NCBI RefSeq assembly: GCF_003369575.1
Contig: NZ_PIOC01000001.1
Location: 124,001-188,000 of the forward strand
DNA from: Oceanobacillus arenosus
GTDB lineage: Bacteria; Bacillota; Bacilli; Bacillales; Amphibacillaceae
DNA: 64,000 nt
Reading direction: 5' to 3'
Part shown: piece by piece, positions 37,126 to 46,465 of the stretch
Layout of the letters: each line of letters opens with the position of its first letter
How positions within the stretch are numbered: position 1 is the first letter of the stretch
Translations under genes and position numbers: made by a program
Notes under the pieces: generated by a model
The model's input: only the letters and a program-made list of their open reading frames with translations
Database searches by the model: none
Told to the model about the DNA's origin: nothing

Positions 37126-37141
37126 GGTAAATAAGTTTACC
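37126..37141. promoter_or_regulatory. Candidate MntR/DtxR-type operator upstream of mntH
   Basis: A perfect 6-4-6 inverted repeat GGTAAA-TAAG-TTTACC lies 28 bases before the mntH start. Its position and AT-rich inverted form suit a DtxR/MntR-family regulator, but it does not match the B. subtilis MntR box closely. Inference. Confidence 0.4.
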
Positions 37142-37405
37142 GAATGCAACTTTAATCGTAAAAAAATCACTTTTATAATTATTTATGCCACTATTTTAAC
37201 TCCTTTATTTCCTTTTGTAAATACTTTTTTATTAATATACTATTTTGCGCATGGTAAACAATTAGCGCATCTTTCTGTGACTAAATCATTTCGAACAACC
37301 ACAGGTTAGGAACCTCCTATTGATTAGTGCAGCTGATGTGTGCAGGGATAAGTCGAGGATCCTGTCAATTAGTTTCTCCTATAAGCGTGCACAAAGATAA
37401 TAAAA
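37142..37405. other. Intergenic region between mntH and spoIID
   Basis: The rest of a 317-bp gap between the mntH start and the spoIID terminator. It contains AT-rich DNA and short odd blocks (for example CACAGGTTAGGAACCTCC near 37300). I see no gene or recognised site. Confidence 0.4.
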
Positions 37406-37433
37406 AACCCTCGTTCATCTTGCAACGAGGGTT
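37406..37433 (-). terminator. Terminator of spoIID, overlapping its stop codon
   Basis: AACCCTCGTT pairs perfectly with AACGAGGGTT around an 8-base loop and is followed on the minus strand by TTTTTTATT. The first arm is inside the last codons of spoIID. Confidence 0.92.
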
Positions 37434-38593
37434 GGTGCGGTATCGTTTATTGAGTTAATTTCGACACCTTGATAGTAATATTTAATTATTTCCTGATAGG
37501 TTTTCCCTTCCAATGCCATTCCGTTTGCACCGTATTGACTCATGCCAACACCATGCCCATTTCCCTTGGTGGTGAAAACCAAATGATCATTATTTTGCTT
37601 TATTTGAAAGTCATTTGAATTTAGCTTTAGCTTTTCACGTATTTCTCTTCCAGAGAAGGTGTGTCCTTCAATCGCTAACTCTTTGACACGCCCACTCTCT
37701 GTTCGTGTTACTTCAAGGTTTAATGCAGCACCTTTTGGGAGTTCAATTTGTAGTGCAGCCTCTACCTCGTCAACGGAAAATGTCCCCTGACCGAGAAACT
37801 TCGGTGAATCCTTATCCCAAGGGCTTTCCACACTGCGTAAATATGGGAGCTCATTTTCCCAATAATCCTCTGAGTTCTCCGTAAAGCCATTACTTGTAGA
37901 AAAAAACTGTGCGGTTATTGGTGCATCTTGATAGGTAATAATTTCACCCTTTGTTGCATTTACCGCTTCTTTGATTTTATTCATATTTGCTGTAAAATCA
38001 CTGCCCCATTGTTTTTGTAAATCAAGTTCATTTTTATATACCTGATGTGTGACTGTGTCTGTCAGGTCATATGCCGCATCGCTATTTCCATGAAGTAAAT
38101 GGTTTACCGTAAAGGTCCTCGCTGCAAGTGCCTGTGCCTTCAATGCCTCTGGTTCAAATTCACTTGGCATTTCCGATGCAACAACACCAACAATATAGGT
38201 TTCCAATGGTAAATCCTCGACCGTTTTCGTGACACTTCGCATTACTTCAACTGATAATGATGAATCTTCTATCCCCAGTTCCTCATTTTGCTCCATATCA
38301 ATACTACTTGCCTCCTGCTTATTCTCGTTTACAAATGGAATGACAACCAATGTCGGGATGATAAGAATAATCATCATTAAGCTAGCAAGAATAATGATAG
38401 TTGGTGCTCTCCACACCCTTGTTCCCCTGTTAAAGTGAATTGTCTTGCGATACGTAAAGGGAATAATATTTCGTTTATTTGCCATTGTTGTATTCTTATT
38501 ATTACTAGAATCCTGCTGCCGCTTCTTTTGCAATTCCATGATGCGCGCAATATTTTTTTGATTTGCTTTATAAGGTTTATTGCCTCTTTTCAA
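37415..38593 (-). CDS. spoIID: Stage II sporulation protein D (SpoIID, amidase-enhancer / lytic transglycosylase)
   Basis: SpoIID degrades septal peptidoglycan during engulfment. The product has a basic N-terminus of about 75 residues, a membrane helix (IIILASLMMIILIIPTLVVI) and the SpoIID domain with SVTKTVEDLPLETYIVGVVA, the catalytic glutamate segment SEMPSEFEPEALKAQALAA and the end motif GHGVGMSQYGANGMA. No ATG has a Shine-Dalgarno; the best start is TTG at 38593 behind AAAGGGGGGAG, giving 392 residues against about 343 in B. subtilis. The longest frame starts at 38644. The extra length is a cytoplasmic basic extension. Confidence 0.9.
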   Translation of the reverse strand: MKRGNKPYKANQKNIARIMELQKKRQQDSSNNKNTTMANKRNIIPFTYRKTIHFNRGTRVWRAPTIIILASLMMIILIIPTLVVIPFVNENKQEASSIDMEQNEELGIEDSSLSVEVMRSVTKTVEDLPLETYIVGVVASEMPSEFEPEALKAQALAARTFTVNHLLHGNSDAAYDLTDTVTHQVYKNELDLQKQWGSDFTANMNKIKEAVNATKGEIITYQDAPITAQFFSTSNGFTENSEDYWENELPYLRSVESPWDKDSPKFLGQGTFSVDEVEAALQIELPKGAALNLEVTRTESGRVKELAIEGHTFSGREIREKLKLNSNDFQIKQNNDHLVFTTKGNGHGVGMSQYGANGMALEGKTYQEIIKYYYQGVEINSINDTAPTLVAR

Positions 38594-38780
38594 AATCTCC
38601 CCCCTTTGCATTATTATAATTGAATACCTCGCTCTACCATCCACACTATTAATCTATACAAAAAAGAGTAGATTTAGACCATAAAAAATCATATCATCCT
38701 GTCCAAACCCCTTTTTTTGTTAATGCTATTTTATAAAATTGTTACTGCTATCAGGAAAGGCAAGGAGTGTTATCGAGTAA

Positions 38781-39090
38781 TTGATATAAACTGTGGACTA
38801 GTGAGAATTTCAAATTTAGAACTTTAGAGAAATTGAAATTGCTCAAAAGTCTACATTGCCTTACTTCAATTAAGATCGTTTTAAGTGGTAAGTTACTCTT
38901 TAATATGTGATTTTTTAAAAGCCCAGCGGAAGAAATACCCGAAGACTTCTGCGGGAAGAAGAGCCTAGGTGAGACTACGAAGTGCGACAGCACGAGTAGG
39001 CTCACCAGCTCCCCGCGAAAAGCGAAGGGTATTTCTGCAGCGACTGGCCCGAGAGCCCATAGCACATTAAACTAGTCAGCAGTTTATATA
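38781..39090 (+). repeat. MITE-like repeat B, copy B1
   Basis: About 310 bp with terminal inverted repeats: left GATATAAACTGTGGACTAGT and right, as reverse complement, TATATAAACTGCTGACTAGT. The core (about 38928-39045) is GC-rich and self-complementary (AGAAATAC near its start, GTATTTCT near its end; AGCCTAGGTGAGACTAC with GTAGGCTCACC). The same core occurs inverted at 40204-40521, on the other side of the oppF-like gene. The flank between core and left end is not conserved in B2. Confidence 0.85.
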
Positions 39091-39117
39091 AAATAACACA
39101 AACCATTGGAGTCTTGC

Positions 39118-40122
39118 TTATGAAATCGTCACTTTAATCGATGATTCCTTTTTGTTCGTAGATTCCTTATATAAATGGCAAGCAACATAATGGCTTGGCT
39201 CAACTTCTTGCCACGTCGGCTTTTCTAATCCACAGACATCCATTGCCATTGGACAGCGGGTCCGGAATACACAACCACTTGGAGGATTAATGGGGCTTGG
39301 CAATTCTCCTTGTAAAATAATCCGTTCCCTGCTTTCTTCAATGTCTGGGTCTGGAATTGGAATTGCTGATAATAATGCCTGTGTGTATGGATGCAATGCA
39401 TGATTATATAGCTGCTCACTATCTGTAAGCTCTACCATATTCCCTAAATACATGACCCCGATTCGATCAGAAAATTGTCTCACCATCGCCAAATCATGGG
39501 CAATAAATAAAAACGTTAGCCCTTTTTCTGCTTGTAGCCTTTTAAGCAAGTTAACTACCTGAGCTTGTACCGATACATCCAATGCAGAAATTGGTTCGTC
39601 AGCGATGATAAATTCAGGACCAAGGGCAAGTGCACGGGCGATGCCAATCCGTTGCCTCTGGCCGCCACTAAATTCATGTGGATAGCGATTGCTATGATCG
39701 CGACTTAATCCCACTTCTTCCAAGAGTTCATAAACACGTTCCAATTGCTCGCGTTTATTTTTATATACCCCATGGATTTCCATTGGTTCTGAAATAACCT
39801 CGCGAATCGTTGAACGCGGATTTAGTGATGCATAGGGATCTTGAAAAATCATCTGCATTTTTCGATGCAAGGAAAACATATTTCTTGCTTTTAGTTCATG
39901 GACATTCTCACCTGCATATATAACATCGCCAGCGGTTTTCTCATATAGTCCCATAATTGTCCTGCCGATGGTCGACTTTCCACATCCAGACTCACCAACA
40001 AGTCCAAACGTTTCCTCTTTATTAATGGAAAAACTCACACCGTTGACTGCTTTTAATGTTTGCCCCTTGCCAACGGTAAAGTGTTTCTTTAAGTTCTTCA
40101 CTTCGAGTACTTTTTCCACCAT
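39118..40122 (-). CDS. oppF: Oligopeptide ABC transporter ATP-binding protein (OppF/AppF/DppF)
   Basis: The 334-residue ATPase has Walker [10 protein letters not shown], signature [16 protein letters not shown], Walker [17 protein letters not shown] and the C-terminal oligopeptide-transport region with [18 protein letters not shown] cysteines that can hold an iron-sulfur cluster in this family. I start at the ATG at 40122, with AAGGGGG eight bases upstream; the longer frame to 40182 runs toward repeat B2. It should be the second ATPase of the transporter at 41693-46272, but it is cut off from the other genes by a 570-bp gap holding a repeat element, and bracketed by inverted repeat copies. 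Confidence 0.92.
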   Translation of the reverse strand: MVEKVLEVKNLKKHFTVGKGQTLKAVNGVSFSINKEETFGLVGESGCGKSTIGRTIMGLYEKTAGDVIYAGENVHELKARNMFSLHRKMQMIFQDPYASLNPRSTIREVISEPMEIHGVYKNKREQLERVYELLEEVGLSRDHSNRYPHEFSGGQRQRIGIARALALGPEFIIADEPISALDVSVQAQVVNLLKRLQAEKGLTFLFIAHDLAMVRQFSDRIGVMYLGNMVELTDSEQLYNHALHPYTQALLSAIPIPDPDIEESRERIILQGELPSPINPPSGCVFRTRCPMAMDVCGLEKPTWQEVEPSHYVACHLYKESTNKKESSIKVTIS

Positions 40123-40694
40123 CTCGATTTCCCCCTTGTTTTCTAACCAGTGCCAGCTTATATTATAGAGTTTTTCTATCATGTTTGGATCATGTCACTA
40201 TTTAAATAAACTGTGGACTAACTTAGGATTATATTTTGCTTCCTGGTCCACCGCTCCAGAAATACACTACGCTTTTCGCGGGGAGCTGGTGAGCCTACTC
40301 GTGCTGTCGCACTTCGTAGTCTCACCTAGGCTCTTCTTCCCGCAGAAGTCTTCGTGTATTTCTTCCGCTGGGGATAGTGCAGAATCTAGCGACAAAAGGA
40401 TGATAAAACCACTAACTATCGACGTCGATTGTAGCAAAATACTGGAGACTCGTGAACAAATAGTAACTGCTGACAATATCTGAAATCAAAATTATCACTA
40501 GTCCGCATTTTATATCAAATGTTGATTATCATCTATCACAGATAAAAGTAACATCTTTTAAACAGCTAACTTTTTCATCGTAATCATTCACAAATTTCTA
40601 GTATTATTGGGTTTAAGAATTAGGTCAAACGTTTGTTTGAATTATTAATCTATTACTCAAACGAGATTATTCTACTACTTTTCCTTACCATTTA
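40123..40694. other. Intergenic region with repeat B2
   Basis: A 570-bp gap between the LD-carboxypeptidase gene and oppF, mostly repeat B copy B2 (40204-40521). The rest (40522-40694) is AT-rich with no site I can identify. It is unclear whether oppF is still read from the operon promoter. Confidence 0.5.
40204..40521 (-). repeat. MITE-like repeat B, copy B2 (inverted)
   Basis: About 318 bp. Its ends are AAATAAACTGTGGACTAACT on the left and, as reverse complement of the right end, TTGATATAAAATGCGGACTA, which differs from the left end of B1 at two positions. The core at about 40255-40375 is the reverse complement of the B1 core with few changes. Sequences between core and ends are unrelated. 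Confidence 0.85.
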
Positions 40695-41609
40695 TCACAT
40701 AACACCTGGTTTTAGGACAAGTGTTTTATCAAAGGTTGATAGTTTCGCCATTGCACCTAATGGAACGGAGAAATGCGGGAGACAGTGTCCTATTTTGAAA
40801 CCGCTCATAACAGGGATCATCAATTCCGCAAAGTAATGCTGAAAAACTTGCTGAAGTGTCAACGAACTTGGTAATTTGGATTCCACAATAGCAAAATCGC
40901 CGATAACGATTCCCGCAGCGTCTGTTAGTTTGCCTGCTAGCTTCAATTGATTAAGCATTCCATCTATTCTGTACGGTTCCTCGCCAATATCCTCTATTAA
41001 TAGTAGTTTATCTTTTACATCCAGTTCATATGGAGTACCAATCGAGCTTGCTATTAATGATAGATTGCCACCGACAAGCTGCCCCTCTGCCTGACCCTCT
41101 ACAATCGTTTGTAATGTAGAAATTGATTCCGAATAGGTTAAAATTGTTGGTTCAAACAGCTGCTGAAATAATGACCCGGATAAAGAATCAAAGTTATTTC
41201 TGCTAATATCAGATAGCATTGGTCCATGAAAGGTGATTAACCCTGTTTCTTGGCGAATTGTTGTATGTAAATAAGTAATATCACTATAGCCCCAAATAAT
41301 TTTAGGATTGTTTTTAATTAACTCGAAATCAAGGTATGGTACAATCCTAGCTGTTCCATAACCGCCGCGCGCACAGAATATCGCCTTGATGCTTCGGTCG
41401 TCAATCATCTCATGAAAGTCCATTAGACGTTCTTCATCGGTTCCAGCTAAATAACCATGAACGCGGTTCAGATGCTCAGCAAACCTGACCTGTAATCCCA
41501 TTGCTTGAAAGAATGAAATGGCCTTGCTTGTTTTTTCTAAATCTGGCGGGCCTGCTGGTGCAATGACACCAATTCTATCGCCTTTTTCTAAGTGCATCGG
41601 ATAAAGCAT
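40695..41609 (-). CDS. LD-carboxypeptidase, peptidase family S66 (LdcA/YkfA-like)
   Basis: The 304-residue enzyme cuts the L,D bond before the terminal D-alanine of wall tetrapeptides. It has the S66 motifs: IGVIAPAGPPD at the start, ARGGYGTARIVPYLD, the nucleophile serine in IIWGYSDITYLHT near residue 112, LLLIEDIGEEPYRIDGML with the catalytic glutamate, and a final FKIGHC with the catalytic histidine. It has no signal peptide, so it acts inside. GGAGGTTGATTT precedes the ATG. Placement in an oligopeptide transporter operon matches the B. subtilis ykfA/app situation and supports murein peptide recycling. Confidence 0.92.
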   Translation of the reverse strand: MLYPMHLEKGDRIGVIAPAGPPDLEKTSKAISFFQAMGLQVRFAEHLNRVHGYLAGTDEERLMDFHEMIDDRSIKAIFCARGGYGTARIVPYLDFELIKNNPKIIWGYSDITYLHTTIRQETGLITFHGPMLSDISRNNFDSLSGSLFQQLFEPTILTYSESISTLQTIVEGQAEGQLVGGNLSLIASSIGTPYELDVKDKLLLIEDIGEEPYRIDGMLNQLKLAGKLTDAAGIVIGDFAIVESKLPSSLTLQQVFQHYFAELMIPVMSGFKIGHCLPHFSVPLGAMAKLSTFDKTLVLKPGVM

Positions 41610-41636
41610 AAATCAACCTCCAGTATGAAACATTTT

Positions 41637-41671
41637 ATAGGATGATCCATTGTTGTAATGGACCATCCTAT
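41637..41671 (-). other. Intercistronic hairpin after the binding-protein gene
   Basis: ATAGGATGATCCAT pairs with ATGGACCATCCTAT (one mismatch) around a 7-base loop. No T-run follows on the minus strand. It lies between the substrate-binding protein gene and the LD-carboxypeptidase gene, where such hairpins commonly protect the upstream mRNA and raise binding protein levels. Confidence 0.65.
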
Positions 41672-41692
41672 TCTAATGTTACCACTTTCTTA

Positions 41693-43354
41693 TTATTGTT
41701 TTTCAGCATATTTTAAATCAAAATAGCCAACAGGATGGCGGAGTATCCCAGATACACCATCCGCTTCCAGTACTACTGTATTATAGTAACGAATCGGCAT
41801 AATAATCATTTCATCTGCGAGCAATTTTTCCGCTTCATACAAATTCTCCCAGCGCTTTTCTTCATCTGTCTCTGTTTTCCCTTTCACAATCAATGCATCA
41901 TATTCCGCATTTGACCAGCCTGTACGGTTCATATAAGAATCGGTAATGAAACTCTCGAGGAAATTCACTGGATCATTATAGTCATTAATGAATGAACTAC
42001 GTGAAAATTGGAGTTCCAGATTTTTCTGAGCGTCAGAAAATACATTCCATTCTTGATTTTCTAAAGTTACATCTACATCTAAATTTTCACTGAACATGTT
42101 TTGCAATGTTTCTGCTACGGCTTTATTCGTGTCGGTTGTATTATATGACAGGACAATTGGTGGCAATGTATCATAGCCTTCCTCTGTCATTCCTTCTTCT
42201 AGAAGTTGTTTCGCTTGTTCCGGATCATATGCTACAAGTTCACCATTTACACCACGGAAATCTTCTCCCGTTGGACTAGTAAAACCCGGAGATATAAATG
42301 CAAATGCAGGCTCCACCCCATTTTTCACTACGAAATCCGCAATATCCTGTCTGTTTGCAGCCAAAGCAAATGCCTGTCTGATTTTCTTATTTTGAAATGG
42401 CTCTTCATTCACATTAAAACGATAGAACTCAAGTCCGCCAGCATTCCCAATATAAACATTGTCTCCATCGATTAACTGATCCGATAGCTCCGCGGGGATG
42501 GTCGCCGTATCAAGCTCACCACTTTGGAACATTTGATACTGTGTATTATCATCATTTACCATTGCAAAATGAATTTTATCCAGCTTCACTGCATCTGCAT
42601 CCCAATATTCTGGATTTTTTGTAAAGAGCATTTCGCTATTATGCTCCCACGATTCCAGCTTGAATGGTCCGTTTGCTACGAATGACGCCGCCTCCGCATG
42701 CCATGAAGGGTTTTCTTCTGCTACCTTATGATTAATCGGGAAAAATGCTGGATTTGTCAGCAAATCCAGGAAAAATCCTGTTGGTGCAGCAAGAACGACC
42801 TCGAATGTTTTCTCGTCTACAGCGGTAATTGCTACATCTTCTGCAGTTCCCTCTCCATTATTAAATGCTTCTGCCCCTTTAATGAAGTAAGCTAAGAATG
42901 CCGCTGGAGATGGTGGTGTTGTCGCCGGGTCAAGCATTAATTTCCAAGCATAGACAAAGTCTTCAGCAACGACCGGGTCTCCATTCGACCAATACGCATC
43001 TTCACGTAGATGGAAAGTATAAGTTAATCCATCCTTGGAGATATCCCAGTCTTCAGCCGTCCCAGCTGCCGCTACTGAATCTTGATCAAGACGGGTAAGA
43101 CCTTCCATCAAATTATTTAAAGGATCCCAGGAAACTGCATCAAAACCAATCGACGGGTTTAATGAAGTTGGTTCGATCGTATTATTAAGATGGAGTACTT
43201 TCTCTCCTGCTTCTTTCTCTGTTTCTGTCTCTGTCCCTTCATCGGTTGGTGGTGCTTCTTCCGTTGGCTCTTCCACTGCATCTTCATTTGCAGTACATGC
43301 CGCGAGGATAAATACTGCAAAAGCTGTAAGTAAAAAAACAAGAAATTTCTTCAT
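41693..43354 (-). CDS. oppA: Oligopeptide ABC transporter substrate-binding lipoprotein (OppA/DppE-like)
   Basis: The 553-residue lipoprotein has a signal peptide with lipobox ILAAC (cysteine near residue 20), then an acidic threonine/glutamate-rich linker, then the family 5 solute-binding domain (LHLNNTIEPTSLNPSIGFDA, TYTFHLREDAYWSNGDPV). It captures peptides outside and delivers them to the permease. GGGGGCAGAAAG precedes the ATG. It comes after oppD and before the LD-carboxypeptidase gene. Whether it prefers wall tripeptides or general peptides is unknown. Confidence 0.92.
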   Translation of the reverse strand: MKKFLVFLLTAFAVFILAACTANEDAVEEPTEEAPPTDEGTETETEKEAGEKVLHLNNTIEPTSLNPSIGFDAVSWDPLNNLMEGLTRLDQDSVAAAGTAEDWDISKDGLTYTFHLREDAYWSNGDPVVAEDFVYAWKLMLDPATTPPSPAAFLAYFIKGAEAFNNGEGTAEDVAITAVDEKTFEVVLAAPTGFFLDLLTNPAFFPINHKVAEENPSWHAEAASFVANGPFKLESWEHNSEMLFTKNPEYWDADAVKLDKIHFAMVNDDNTQYQMFQSGELDTATIPAELSDQLIDGDNVYIGNAGGLEFYRFNVNEEPFQNKKIRQAFALAANRQDIADFVVKNGVEPAFAFISPGFTSPTGEDFRGVNGELVAYDPEQAKQLLEEGMTEEGYDTLPPIVLSYNTTDTNKAVAETLQNMFSENLDVDVTLENQEWNVFSDAQKNLELQFSRSSFINDYNDPVNFLESFITDSYMNRTGWSNAEYDALIVKGKTETDEEKRWENLYEAEKLLADEMIIMPIRYYNTVVLEADGVSGILRHPVGYFDLKYAEKQ

Positions 43355-43372
43355 CTTTCTGCCCCCATATAT

Positions 43373-44374
43373 TTATTTTAAAGCAGTTGTTGCCATTAGC
43401 TGTTCCGCCCGTTCATCCTGTAACCAACAATCTACTCTATGTGTGTCGGTTAACTTAGACTCTTTGGGATAAACTTTATCACACACCTCCATTGCGAAAG
43501 GACATCTTGCAGTAAAAGCACACCCTTTCGGAGGTGAGAATAAATCTGGTGGGGTTCCATTGATTGGAATTAGATCGCCCTTTACATCCAGTCTTGGCAC
43601 CGAATGTAGCAGTCCCTTGGTATACGGATGCTCTGGACGGTAGAAAATATCTCGTTTTGTCCCGGTTTCAATAATTTTGCCAGCGTACATGACTGCAATG
43701 CGATCGGCAATTTTTGCAACGACACCTAAATCATGTGTGATTAAGATGATAGAAACACCCGTTGCTTCTTGAATTTTTTCAAACAGCTCAAGAATTTGCG
43801 CCTGGATTGTCACATCTAGAGCTGTCGTTGGTTCATCAGCAATTAATAACTCTGGTTCGCAAATAAGGGCAATTGCAATTACAATTCGCTGCCGCATTCC
43901 ACCACTGAATTGATGGGGGTATTGCTTTAGCCGCTCCTCTGGGTTAGGGATGCCGACAAGGGTCATCATCTCCAGTGCCTTCTTCTTCGCTTCCTGTGCT
44001 GACACTTTATAGTGGTCACGTAGTCCTTCCATTAATTGCGTGCCAATGGTTAGGGTCGGGTTCAATGCGGTCATTGGATCCTGGAATATCATGGAAATAT
44101 CTACTCCTCGAATCGAACGCATCCTCTTCTCTCCTATTCTCGTTAAATCCTGTCCCTTAAAGAGGATTCTTCCATTGGAGATCTTACCAGGAGGGTCGGG
44201 AATCAGTCGCATAATAGCATTCGATGTTACACTTTTCCCACATCCAGACTCACCAACGATTGCCAGAGTCTCACCTTTATTTAAATAAAAGTTAACCCCT
44301 CTTACAGCCTTTACCGTTCCACCATAAGTAGAAAATGTAACGTGCAAGTTTTCTACTTCAAGAATTTTTTCCAA
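43373..44374 (-). CDS. oppD: Oligopeptide ABC transporter ATP-binding protein (OppD/DppD)
   Basis: The 333-residue ATPase has Walker [14 protein letters not shown], signature [16 protein letters not shown], Walker [17 protein letters not shown], and the C-terminal [18 protein letters not shown] cysteine region typical of OppD/DppD. Start is TTG with AGTAGGTG upstream. It lies between oppC and oppA, and its expected partner ATPase is the oppF-like protein at 39118. Confidence 0.92.
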   Translation of the reverse strand: MEKILEVENLHVTFSTYGGTVKAVRGVNFYLNKGETLAIVGESGCGKSVTSNAIMRLIPDPPGKISNGRILFKGQDLTRIGEKRMRSIRGVDISMIFQDPMTALNPTLTIGTQLMEGLRDHYKVSAQEAKKKALEMMTLVGIPNPEERLKQYPHQFSGGMRQRIVIAIALICEPELLIADEPTTALDVTIQAQILELFEKIQEATGVSIILITHDLGVVAKIADRIAVMYAGKIIETGTKRDIFYRPEHPYTKGLLHSVPRLDVKGDLIPINGTPPDLFSPPKGCAFTARCPFAMEVCDKVYPKESKLTDTHRVDCWLQDERAEQLMATTALK

Positions 44375-44382
44375 TTTGACAC

Positions 44383-45339
44383 CTACTTCCTAAGTTTTGG
44401 GTCAAGTCCATCTTGAAGCCCGTCACCTAATACGTTAAATGCAAACATTGTAAATGAAATAAAAAATGCCGGGAAAAATAACGTCCACCAGTATCCCGAT
44501 GTAATGGCACCTAGTGCATCATTTGCCATCACACCCCAGCTCGCAAATGGAGCCTGGATTCCTAGTCCAATAAAGCTTAAGAAAGCTTCTGCAAAAATTG
44601 CTGTTGGCACCGATAATGTCATTTGTACGATAATCGGTCCCATCGTATTCGGTAATAAGTTTCTTCGAATAATCCGCGAACTTTTCGCACCAAATGATTT
44701 CGAGGCAAGTACATGTTCATAATTCTTGATTTGCAATACTTGTCCCCTAACAATTCGCGCCATTCCAACCCAGCCGGTAATGGTGAGGGCGATAATAATC
44801 GTGAGGAGGCTTGGTCCAAGAACGACGAGCAACAGAATTGTCACGAGTAAGCTCGGAATTCCATATAGAATTTCAATAATCCGCATCATTATCGAATCGG
44901 TTCGTCCACCTTTATATCCGGAAATTCCTCCCCAAATAATGCCAATCGTCACATCGATTAGTGCTGCAACTAGACCGACAAATAAAGAAATTCGAGCCCC
45001 ATACCATGTTCTTGTAAAGACATCTCTTCCAGCATTATCCGTTCCAAACCAGTGCTCCTGAGATGGTGGCTGATACTGATTTGGTAAGTTTTGTACATTA
45101 ACTCCATATGGCGAGAAAATAGGTCCGACCGTTGCCATTACAGCAAGTAAGATGAGAAAAGCAAGTCCTAACATTGCCATCTTATTTTGTTTAAGCCTTC
45201 TCCACGCATCCTGCCAGTAAGAGAGGGATGGTCTTGAAACAACTTCTGCTGCATCAATGTCTATTTTTTTCCTCGTAAACCATTCATCTGGTATTTCGGA
45301 TTGATAGCTAGTAGGCTGCATTTCCTCTGTTGCTTTCAT
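44383..45339 (-). CDS. oppC: Oligopeptide ABC transporter permease (OppC)
   Basis: The 318-residue permease has the N-terminal OppC region (RLKQNKMAMLGLAFLILLAV, first helix near residue 55) and the binding-protein-dependent permease loop (ASKSFGAKSSRIIRRNLLPN) that contacts the ATPase. About six helices. Its ATG follows the oppB stop codon without a gap, and the ribosome binding site GGAGGGG is in the last codons of oppB, indicating translational coupling. Confidence 0.92.
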   Translation of the reverse strand: MKATEEMQPTSYQSEIPDEWFTRKKIDIDAAEVVSRPSLSYWQDAWRRLKQNKMAMLGLAFLILLAVMATVGPIFSPYGVNVQNLPNQYQPPSQEHWFGTDNAGRDVFTRTWYGARISLFVGLVAALIDVTIGIIWGGISGYKGGRTDSIMMRIIEILYGIPSLLVTILLLVVLGPSLLTIIIALTITGWVGMARIVRGQVLQIKNYEHVLASKSFGAKSSRIIRRNLLPNTMGPIIVQMTLSVPTAIFAEAFLSFIGLGIQAPFASWGVMANDALGAITSGYWWTLFFPAFFISFTMFAFNVLGDGLQDGLDPKLRK

Positions 45340-46272
45340 TTATTCCCCTCCCCGTTTATGAACTTTTATCCGCGGATCGAGAATTCCATAGGCAATATCA
45401 ACGAGGAAAAGCATGAAAATGAGGAATGCGCTATAGAAAACGGTTGTCCCCATAATAACCGGATAATCCCGCTGGTTGATACTTTCCACAAAGTATTTCC
45501 CCATACCTGGAATCGCAAAGATTTTCTCAATTACAAAGGTACCGGTTAGTATACTTGCAAGCAGGGTTCCCATAATCGTAACGACTGGCATTAATGCATT
45601 CCGAAGTGCATGCTTAATCGTTATTTTCCATGGAGAAAGTCCCTTGGCTCGAGCCATCTTTATGTAATCCTGTGTCAATACTTCAAGCATCGTCGACCTC
45701 GTGAGTCTTGCGATAATTGCCATTGGTCCAGTTGCTAAAGCTAATATTGGCAGAATCATATGTGCTGGACTTGACCAAGTAGCAACCGGTAAAAGCTCCC
45801 AATCAACTGCTATTTTCTGTATGAGTAATGTTGCTAAAATAAAGTTTGGTATCGAAATGCCTAAAACAGCAAGCCCCATTGCTAGATAATCAATAATGCC
45901 ATTATGGCGCAATGCAGCAATGATACCGAGGGTGATTCCCGAAACAATGGCCACTGCAACCGTAATGATTCCAAGTTCAAAGGAAATTGGAAACCCTCTT
46001 CCTAATAAGTCATTTACTGTCTGATTCGGTTGCTTAATAGATGGTCCGAGATCAAGAGTTACGATTGATTTTAAATATAACAAATACTGAATATGGTATG
46101 GTTCATTCAAATTATAATGCTTCTCTAAATTGGCTTGTACCGTTGCATTTGAAGAACCTTCACTATTAAATGGCGAACCAGGAATACTAATCATTAGCAC
46201 AAATGTTACCGTAATAATGATCCATAGAGTCACAATCATAATAAGCAATCGCTTTAATATGTAACGAAGCAA
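45340..46272 (-). CDS. oppB: Oligopeptide ABC transporter permease (OppB)
   Basis: The 310-residue permease begins LLRYILKRLLIMIVTLWIII, the usual OppB start, and has the ATPase-contact loop RAKGLSPWKITIKHALRNAL near residue 210. Start is taken as TTG at 46272 with GGGGTGG five bases upstream, giving the same start as B. subtilis OppB; the frame extends to 46314 without a site. It is the first gene of the transporter operon on the minus strand; a promoter is expected within 46273-46465, but I could not identify one. Confidence 0.9.
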   Translation of the reverse strand: MLRYILKRLLIMIVTLWIIITVTFVLMISIPGSPFNSEGSSNATVQANLEKHYNLNEPYHIQYLLYLKSIVTLDLGPSIKQPNQTVNDLLGRGFPISFELGIITVAVAIVSGITLGIIAALRHNGIIDYLAMGLAVLGISIPNFILATLLIQKIAVDWELLPVATWSSPAHMILPILALATGPMAIIARLTRSTMLEVLTQDYIKMARAKGLSPWKITIKHALRNALMPVVTIMGTLLASILTGTFVIEKIFAIPGMGKYFVESINQRDYPVIMGTTVFYSAFLIFMLFLVDIAYGILDPRIKVHKRGGE

Positions 46273-46465
46273 CACAGCCACCCCCAGAATTTTCGACAAT
46301 GTTAGCGGTTTCATTTTTGTGTTAAAAAATATCTGATGTTTATCTATTGGTATATTACTAATTTTCTTTTAATTTTAGCATACAATTAGTAAATTGCAAT
46401 ATTTTTATCATTGTGTGACGTAAAGGGATGAGGATGATGCATATTCAAAATACCACACGAATTCT

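Noticed and set aside
38751-39065. 104-codon minus frame, and the matching 100-codon plus frame at 40181-40483
   Set aside because: Both translate the inverted repeat B cores (identical internal peptides), with no ribosome binding sites.
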